Of a stretch of DNA of 11,700 nt, positions 7,398-11,700 are shown piece after piece. Positions within the stretch are counted from its first letter, which is position 1; the number at the start of each line of letters is the position of its first letter. The position numbers and the translations under genes are program-made. Source of the stretch: Deltaproteobacteria bacterium (GTDB lineage: Bacteria; Desulfobacterota; Desulfobacteria; Desulfobacterales; JAFDFH01); the NCBI GenBank assembly GCA_019309945.1, contig JAFDFH010000050.1:1-11700 (forward strand), written 5' to 3'. The notes below the pieces were generated by a model. That model did no database searches, had not been told where the DNA came from, and was given only the letters and a program-made list of their open reading frames with translations.

Positions 7398-7424
7398 CAA
7401 GCACTAGAAGGGAGGCTTTGATAA

Positions 7425-8567
7425 ATGACTGAATATGATTACTGGAAAATTTTTCCCAGAATGCCCCGAAAGGTAACGCTTGGTGATATCACCATCCGGG
7501 ACGGCTTTCAGCATGAAGAAAAATTCATTTCAACGGCGGCCAAGATTTTTTACCTCGAAGAATTGATTTTTGCGGGCTGTCGTGACATCGAAGTTACCAA
7601 CCTAGGAAATCCGTATTTAATGCCTCAATTCAAGGATGCGGAAGAACTGTTCATCCATTTGCGAGGTGATCGTTTCAAAAAGCGCTGTGAGCGCAAAGGT
7701 GTGAATTATGACGATATTTGTCTTACAGCCGTGACCATCCGTGAAAATTCGGTGGATCGTGCCATTGCATTGAAAGAAAAGGGAATCGGGCCCGATCGCC
7801 TGTTGATGATGGTCTCCACGGAGGAAGAGCATCATTTTGCCAACTCGGGGACAACCCTTCCGGATTACTGGAAGGAAGCCGAGGGTTGCATAAAGAAGTG
7901 CAATGATGCCGGATTGAAGATGTGCGGTACGGTGAGCACCATATGGGGAAGTCCCATCGGCGGTGCCACGGATTTAAAGGACGCCGTGGAATTCACCAAA
8001 CGATGGATGAAGATCGGTGCCCATGATGTCGAGCATGCCGATCACGACGGCAGTGCTTCGGCGCCGGATGTTTACCGGTATTTCGCTATGATCCTGGATG
8101 AAATTCCGGATACCAGCCTCCATATCGCCCATTTTCATGAAACCAAGCGCGTGGCTTCAGCTTCTGTTTTAGCCGCCCTGCAAGCCGGAATCACTCATTT
8201 TGAAGGTACCTTAGGCGGTTTGGGCGGACAACCGGCCAACTTCATGGATGACTGTCCCACCAAGGGTACCGGCGCATACTATTATGAAGACCCCCGGTAC
8301 GTGGGCCTGGTCACCCTGGAAGATACGCTGGTTCAGATTGATGAGATGGGTATCGAGCATGGATATGATGTTGACCGCCTTTTATGGCTGGGCAAACAAA
8401 TGGAAAAGACCATTGGCCGGCGGTTACGTTCCGAAGCTGTTATTAACGGGCGTACGTTAAAAGAGGGCCATATGAAATTTGCCCGGCCCGGGCTAAAGGA
8501 ACGCAAGGGAAAATTAGGCGAAGCGCCGGATCAGAAGCTGCCCAAGGACTGGCTCGCCCAGGTATAA
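7425..8567 (+). CDS. HMG-CoA lyase-like DRE-TIM metalloenzyme
   Basis: This 380-residue TIM-barrel protein belongs to the HMGL-like (pyruvate carboxyltransferase) superfamily, whose members make or break C-C bonds next to a CoA thioester or oxo acid using a divalent metal. The N-terminal DITIRDGFQHE carries the Arg-Asp pair (R25, D26), the DIEVTN segment holds the conserved Glu (E56), and the metal histidines are H236 and H238 in AHFHET. The loop GGLGGQP (264-270) has Gln269 where true HMG-CoA lyases have the catalytic Cys (GGLGGCP). A Cys-Pro occurs 8 residues later (C277 in DDCPTKGTG), so the loop is either re-registered by an insertion or the chemistry differs. At 380 residues it is longer than typical bacterial HMG-CoA lyases (about 300). 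Start ATG has AGGGAGG 9 nt upstream. Fold and family are firm. The substrate is unknown; acyl-CoA context suggests a hydroxyacyl-CoA lyase or the reverse condensation. Confidence 0.82.
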   Translation: MTEYDYWKIFPRMPRKVTLGDITIRDGFQHEEKFISTAAKIFYLEELIFAGCRDIEVTNLGNPYLMPQFKDAEELFIHLRGDRFKKRCERKGVNYDDICLTAVTIRENSVDRAIALKEKGIGPDRLLMMVSTEEEHHFANSGTTLPDYWKEAEGCIKKCNDAGLKMCGTVSTIWGSPIGGATDLKDAVEFTKRWMKIGAHDVEHADHDGSASAPDVYRYFAMILDEIPDTSLHIAHFHETKRVASASVLAALQAGITHFEGTLGGLGGQPANFMDDCPTKGTGAYYYEDPRYVGLVTLEDTLVQIDEMGIEHGYDVDRLLWLGKQMEKTIGRRLRSEAVINGRTLKEGHMKFARPGLKERKGKLGEAPDQKLPKDWLAQV

Positions 8568-8633
8568 GCAAAAAAACATTAATTCAGGACTCGGGAAAAT
8601 GCTTTTATTCTCAATAAGTTGTAGAAATTCAGT

Positions 8634-8904
8634 GTAACTTCTCAATATGTTCCGGTAGGTCCGCTACGCCATCCGGTAATTTTTTTCAATACGGCCAAAA
8701 CTTGCCGTTAAGGGCACCTAACAGTGACCCGCGCACAGGACCTAAAATGAATGTGTTGCTTAGCACAAACAACCTACAATCAACAATTTATGCTGTTCGG
8801 GTCGCTGTAAGCCGCCCTAAACTGCTTCAAACAGTTGCCCGTTTTGAAAAAAATTACCGGATGACTCCGCTGGTAGGTTTAACCATAAGGTTTTGAGAAG
8901 TTAC
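8634..8904 (-). mobile_element. 271-bp MITE-like palindromic element, copy B
   Basis: This has the same length and architecture as copy A (5017-5287) but is inverted. It has terminal repeats GTAACTTCTCAA / TTGAGAAGTTAC, the CCGGTAATTTTTTTCAA block near both ends, and the ACAGTGACCC-type inner block. ATTCAG occurs at 8627-8632 and again at 8906-8911, each one base outside the terminal repeat, which looks like a target-site duplication of about 6-8 bp. It separates the dehydrogenase cassette from the second XRE-cupin gene. The short frame open within it (8702-8896) shows no protein-like features and is not a gene. Confidence 0.82.
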
Positions 8905-9005
8905 AATTCAGAAACGTCAGATTAGACGCAGAAATTGGGCAGAAAGGGGCGTTTTGCAAAAGTCTCGTATCTTTACTCCGGTTTGCCCGGGATAGGAGCA
9001 GGAAA

Positions 9006-9644
9006 ATGGTAACAAAGAATCAAAAGTCCCATATCAACGTCGATTTTTTTGAAGATTTAACCGGCGACATTTCAGTATCCAAAAAGAAAGGTGAACAGGA
9101 AATCGGCGAGCGGATCAAAAAAATAAGGGAAGAAAAAGGGCTCTCCCTTGAAACGCTTTCAAATCTAACGGGGTTTGATGTCAACCTCCTTGCGGACATC
9201 GAAATCAATCGCATTCAGCCTCAGCTCGGTACGGTTATCAAGCTCTCAAAAGCACTTGACAGCGCATTCAGCCGTTTGGTCTCCGGGGTGGGCGAAAAAT
9301 TCTATTCTATTACCCGCAGACAAGAGCAAAAAATTGTTTCAAGATCAACCTCCCAGAAAGGGAAGAAACATATCTATACCTACAAAAGCCTTGCGCCGGA
9401 AGTCAAAGGACGGCACATGGAAGCTTTGATTGTTCAGCTTGAGGAAAACCCGGAAGAAGAAATGTCCGTTCATGAAGGCGAAGAATTTATTTATGTCCTC
9501 GATGGCGCGGCCATCGTGAAAATCGATGAGGAGCGGTTCGAACTTGAACCCGGAGACAGTGTTTACTATCTGTCGACGATACCCCATATGATTGCTGCCA
9601 AAAGAGCAAAGGCGACGATTTTAGCGGTGCTCTATGGAGGATAA
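9006..9644 (+). CDS. XRE-family regulator with C-terminal cupin domain (second copy type)
   Basis: This is a 212-residue transcription regulator. After a polar N-terminal tail of about 30 residues, an XRE helix-turn-helix covers about 33-88 (IGERIKKIREEKGLSLETLS, then IEINRIQPQLGTVIKLSKAL). A linker follows, then a cupin_2 domain at about 138-210 with HEGEEFIYVLDG (H156, E159, E160), EPGDSVYYLSTIPH (D184, H194) and a hydrophobic end. The cupin core is clearly related to the minus-strand XRE-cupin at 111-668, but the N-terminal tail and linker differ, so they are paralogues and not duplicates. The ATG is preceded by AGGAGCAGGAAA. It is the first gene of a plus-strand group with the DUF6125-like gene 33 nt downstream, a likely regulator-target pair. 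The ligand is unknown. Confidence 0.9.
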   Translation: MVTKNQKSHINVDFFEDLTGDISVSKKKGEQEIGERIKKIREEKGLSLETLSNLTGFDVNLLADIEINRIQPQLGTVIKLSKALDSAFSRLVSGVGEKFYSITRRQEQKIVSRSTSQKGKKHIYTYKSLAPEVKGRHMEALIVQLEENPEEEMSVHEGEEFIYVLDGAAIVKIDEERFELEPGDSVYYLSTIPHMIAAKRAKATILAVLYGG

Positions 9645-9677
9645 GTTTTTATTTCTGCAGCGAAAGGATTTACTGCT

Positions 9678-10421
9678 ATGTACGATCAAGTGGATAATGT
9701 AGAAGATCTTGGTCATGAAGATACAGCACGGCTTGTTCTGGATATGTTTCACCGAATTATCATCCATTATGCGCTATGGTTTACTGAAGTAAGGCATCAG
9801 ATGGGGATGGAAAAGGCGCTTGAGACCCTGAAAAGCGCATCCGCAAAAAGTTATGACATCCAGATGAATAGGCTCTCAAAAAGCCTTGGATTTCAAATGA
9901 AGGATAATATCCCCGAACCGATGCTGAAAATGTCAAAGGAATCCCTCCTTGATCTTATGAATGCTGTGGCCGTCAACTGGATTGCAAACGATGGGATATG
10001 GTTTCAGGCCGTGGAATTTGCCAGCGGCATGAATGATGCGAAACGGTGCAATGATACCTGTTGGGCACATTTCTCACCATTTGAGGCCTGGTCCATTAAG
10101 AAATTTTTAAATTTTCCCGACACCCCCGGGCTCGAAGGTTTAAAAAAAGCCCTGAATTTCCGTCTTTATGCCCGTGTGAACACCCAATCGTTTATTGACG
10201 AAGGCCCTGACAGTTTCATACTGCAGATGAATGAATGCAGGGTTCAAGGTGCACGAAAACGAAAAGGTCTTGATGATTATCCGTGTAAATCCGGTGGGAC
10301 CGTTGAATATACTTATTTCGCCCGGGCCATCGACACAAGGATAACAACGGAGTGCGTTGCATGTCCGCCGGACGATCATCCTGAAGAGTGGTACTGTGCA
10401 TGGCGTTTCAAACTGGCTTAA
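9678..10421 (+). CDS. DUF6125-like protein (related to L-2-amino-thiazoline-4-carboxylate hydrolase fold)
   Basis: This soluble protein of 247 residues has no signal peptide or membrane segment. The N-terminal half is helical. A central segment reads FASGMNDAKRCNDTCWAHFSPFEAW. The C-terminal half is cysteine-rich: NECRVQGARKRKG, DYPCKSGG, TECVACPPD and EEWYCAWRF, which together look like a metal- or cofactor-binding or redox-active cluster. I recognise the pattern as the DUF6125 group found in Desulfobacterota and related anaerobes. The link to the thiazoline carboxylate hydrolase superfamily is from memory and not tested. Function is unknown. The ATG has AAAGGA about 8 nt upstream. It follows the second XRE-cupin regulator by 33 nt, and the phosphatase-like frame follows 27 nt later in the same reading frame beyond its TAA. 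Confidence 0.75.
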   Translation: MYDQVDNVEDLGHEDTARLVLDMFHRIIIHYALWFTEVRHQMGMEKALETLKSASAKSYDIQMNRLSKSLGFQMKDNIPEPMLKMSKESLLDLMNAVAVNWIANDGIWFQAVEFASGMNDAKRCNDTCWAHFSPFEAWSIKKFLNFPDTPGLEGLKKALNFRLYARVNTQSFIDEGPDSFILQMNECRVQGARKRKGLDDYPCKSGGTVEYTYFARAIDTRITTECVACPPDDHPEEWYCAWRFKLA

Positions 10422-10448
10422 TCCCAAAGACCAATCATTCATCCTGAC

Positions 10449-10853
10449 ATGGATGTTTTTTTGAATTTAGACAATATATCCGTTTCATCCGCAGGGCTTT
10501 TCACCCATCCCGGGAGTCCTCCTGATCCCAAGATGGTCAAGTTTCTGTCGAAAATGGGAATCAGGGATGAGAGTCATCGTTCCAGGCAGATGTCGGAAGA
10601 GGATATCGCGTGGGCGGACATTATCCTTGTGATGGAAGAATTTCATCGCTTACGGATTTTATCCCTGTGGCCTTCAGGGTACGAAAAAGTGGAACGCCTG
10701 GGAAGATTTGTTTCAGAAGATTCAGTTGCAGACGATATTGCGGATCCGTTTGGCAGATCTCAGTATCATTATCGCCTGGCTCAGTCTCAAATTGCGCTGG
10801 CCATTAAAAATCTGGTGAAAAGCATGGCGTCCGACCCAACCATTCATAAATGA
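10449..10853 (+). pseudogene. Low-molecular-weight phosphatase-like protein lacking the catalytic N-terminus
   Basis: The 134-residue frame aligns by motif with low-molecular-weight protein-tyrosine phosphatase/arsenate reductase proteins from their SVSSAG strand onward. It has NISVSSAGLFTHPGSPPDP, a HRSRQMSEEDIAWADIILVME stretch, and DPFGRSQYHYRL with the usual Asp-Pro that supplies the general acid. What is missing is the first 30-40 residues of the family, including the CX5R(S/T) nucleophile loop. Only 27 nt separate this ATG from the upstream stop, and I find no CX5R motif in other frames there. The ATG has no clear Shine-Dalgarno. As it stands it cannot be an active phosphatase, so it is a 5'-truncated remnant or a repurposed dead domain. 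The reading frame downstream is intact. It shares the frame of the preceding gene. Confidence 0.65.
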
Positions 10854-10856
10854 ATG

Positions 10857-10878
10857 ACCCCGTGGCAAGCCACGGGGT
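10857..10878. terminator. GC-rich REP-like hairpin, possible bidirectional terminator
   Basis: ACCCCGTGGC (10857-10866) and GCCACGGGGT (10869-10878) form a perfect 10-bp stem with a two-base AA spacer, 3 nt after the phosphatase-like stop and between convergent genes. No U-tract follows. GCAAGCCACGGGG (10865-10877) recurs at 10910-10922, suggesting a REP-type repeat family more than a simple terminator. Confidence 0.5.
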
Positions 10879-10909
10879 ATCAACATATGACAATTCCTAT
10901 CTTAACGCA

Positions 10910-10922
10910 GCAAGCCACGGGG
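10910..10922. repeat. Half copy of the REP-like hairpin
   Basis: GCAAGCCACGGGG repeats the 3' half of the hairpin at 10865-10877 exactly, 45 nt later, without its complementary arm. Confidence 0.5.
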
Positions 10923-10967
10923 AATTTAACCCGGACGATTTCGCAACGTTTATCGAATTTTAATTGA

Positions 10968-10994
10968 AATCTGTGTAATCTGCGTAATCTGTGG
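10968..10994. repeat. Three tandem 9-mers AATCTGNGN
   Basis: AATCTGTGT, AATCTGCGT and AATCTGTGG follow each other without gap, ending 2 nt before the stop codon of the oxidoreductase on the other strand. This short motif array is known to me as a recurrent intergenic sequence in unrelated bacterial genomes; its role is unknown. Confidence 0.6.
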
Positions 10995-10995
10995 A

Positions 10996-11700
10996 TTAAA
11001 ATCGGTTGACGCTCAGTGCTTGCGCTATCGGGCCGATGGATTTTCCCGCTAACATTGCGCCCATCAATTTTCCTGTAACCGGTCCGAGTGTCATGCCTTT
11101 GGTCGAATGACCGCTGGCAATCCAGAGGTTGTTGAAAGGTTCCGCCCTTCCGATAATGGGCAACCCGTCAGGTGTGCAGGGCCTAAATCCCCGCCAGATT
11201 TCCATCAGGTCCATCTTTTTTAGTTGCGGCACATACGTGTTGGCATGGTATTGAATGGTTTTAATTCTTTTTAAATCGATTTCCCCATCTAATCCGGAAA
11301 GCTCAAGCGCCCCGGTAATCCGAAATCTATCCCCCAAGGGTGTCATCGCAATATGGGATTCCTGCAAGATGATCGGGATTCGTGGGCTGTCAGGGGGACG
11401 ACGAAACGTGAGACTGTATCCCTTGGCGCCTTGAATCGGAAGGCGCAGTCCGAGTTTTTTCGACAGCAACGCGGTCCATGCCCCGGCGGCGAGAACCACC
11501 TGGTCTCCTCTGAAACTCCCGTGGGTCGTATAAATTTTTTCAATCCGCCGCCGGGTTTTTTCAAATCCGAAAACTTCGGTACCTGTCTTTAAATGAACCC
11601 CCTTGTTTTTTGCTTCCCGGGTCAGCCATTCCATAAAAGTGAAAGGATTCAGGCGCCCATCAATGCTGTGTTGAACCGCACCCAAAACCTGAGTGCCAAT
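10996..11700 (-). CDS. DadA-like FAD-dependent oxidoreductase, 3' part
   Basis: Only the C-terminal 234 residues are in the window. The frame stays open to the right edge, so the N-terminal Rossmann GxGxxG motif would lie beyond it. Visible hallmarks of the DAO/D-amino-acid dehydrogenase family (PF01266 type) are GRLNPFTFMEWL, the FAD-contact strand QVVLAAGAWTALLSKKLGL, LPIQGAKGYSLTF, FRPCTPDGLPIIGR, and the C-terminal flavin loop ASGHSTKGMTLGPVTGKLMG. Such enzymes oxidise D-amino acids, sarcosine or related amines to imines and pass electrons to FAD. It is convergent with the DUF6125/phosphatase group and separated from it by about 140 nt of repeats. Substrate cannot be told from this part. 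An internal TTG at 11685 is not a real start, since homologous-looking coding sequence continues upstream. Confidence 0.85.
   Translation of the reverse strand: MGTQVLGAVQHSIDGRLNPFTFMEWLTREAKNKGVHLKTGTEVFGFEKTRRRIEKIYTTHGSFRGDQVVLAAGAWTALLSKKLGLRLPIQGAKGYSLTFRRPPDSPRIPIILQESHIAMTPLGDRFRITGALELSGLDGEIDLKRIKTIQYHANTYVPQLKKMDLMEIWRGFRPCTPDGLPIIGRAEPFNNLWIASGHSTKGMTLGPVTGKLMGAMLAGKSIGPIAQALSVNRF

Noticed and set aside
8702..8896. 64-codon plus-strand open frame within element copy B
   Set aside because: It lies wholly in the palindromic element, has no ribosome site or protein-like composition, and no matching frame was identified in copy A.
8944..8958. Possible sigma54 promoter (GG...TTGC) upstream of the second XRE-cupin gene
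   Set aside because: No GG pair stands at the required 10-nt distance from the GC of TTTGC, so the -24/-12 spacing fails.
8952..8961. Palindrome TTTTGCAAAA about 45 nt before the second XRE-cupin gene as an operator
   Set aside because: It is a short low-complexity palindrome with no second copy near the other XRE-cupin gene; too weak to call.
10140..10442. 100-codon minus-strand open frame opposite the DUF6125-like gene
   Set aside because: It is a shadow of the plus-strand gene with no recognisable domain.
10300..10448. Frameshifted N-terminus of the phosphatase-like protein inside the end of the upstream gene
   Set aside because: I read other plus frames there and found no CX5R(S/T) loop or upstream beta-strand, so the N-terminus appears absent and not merely out of frame.
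1..11700. CRISPR array, tRNA or rRNA genes
   Set aside because: No regularly spaced direct repeats of CRISPR size, no cloverleaf-like tRNA sequence and no rRNA-like stretch were seen.

Overview
The window looks like a chromosomal segment of an anaerobic, probably sulfate-reducing Desulfobacterota bacterium (Desulfobacterales-like). This rests on gene content, not on a database match: moderate GC, a fused isobutyryl-CoA mutase, many short-chain acyl-CoA genes, XRE-cupin regulators and a DUF6125-type protein. It is an accessory fatty/branched-acyl-CoA metabolism locus with three or four transcription regulators and clear signs of small mobile elements.

Layout. At 1-49 there is a nested inverted repeat at the window edge. 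On the minus strand, a compact operon reads tetR (4635 to 3982), icmF (3968 to 690) and an XRE-cupin regulator (668 to 111), with 13 and 21 nt gaps. From 4684 to 5311 there is an AT-rich divergent control region. It holds a good sigma70-like promoter facing right with an 8-bp palindrome just downstream, followed by a 271-bp palindromic element (copy A, 5017-5287). On the plus strand, 5312-8567 carries an acyl-CoA dehydrogenase broken by one in-frame TAG, an AUH-type enoyl/methylglutaconyl-CoA hydratase, and an HMG-CoA-lyase-like DRE-TIM enzyme. A 44-bp solo end of the same element lies between the last two genes. Copy B of the element (8634-8904, opposite orientation, flanked by ATTCAG repeats) closes this cassette. 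Next on the plus strand come a second XRE-cupin regulator (9006-9644), a DUF6125-like protein (9678-10421) and a low-molecular-weight phosphatase-like ORF that lacks its catalytic P-loop (10449-10853). A REP-like hairpin and a tandem 9-mer repeat separate these from the 3' part of a DadA-like FAD oxidoreductase on the minus strand (runs off the right edge).

How the genes may work together (inference). IcmF interconverts isobutyryl-CoA and n-butyryl-CoA, and in studied members also isovaleryl/pivalyl-CoA. The dehydrogenase and hydratase would then take the acyl-CoA through the first beta-oxidation steps. The lyase-like enzyme would cleave or form a C-C bond on a hydroxyacyl-CoA. The set resembles part of leucine/isovalerate breakdown, but the biotin carboxylase is not here. 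The TetR and XRE-cupin proteins are plausible acyl-CoA or small-carboxylate sensors.

The most unusual points are: the pair of 271-bp inverted elements bracketing the three-gene cassette plus a solo end inside it; the single amber codon in an otherwise intact dehydrogenase; the altered catalytic-loop motif of the lyase; and the phosphatase that has lost its catalytic N-terminus.
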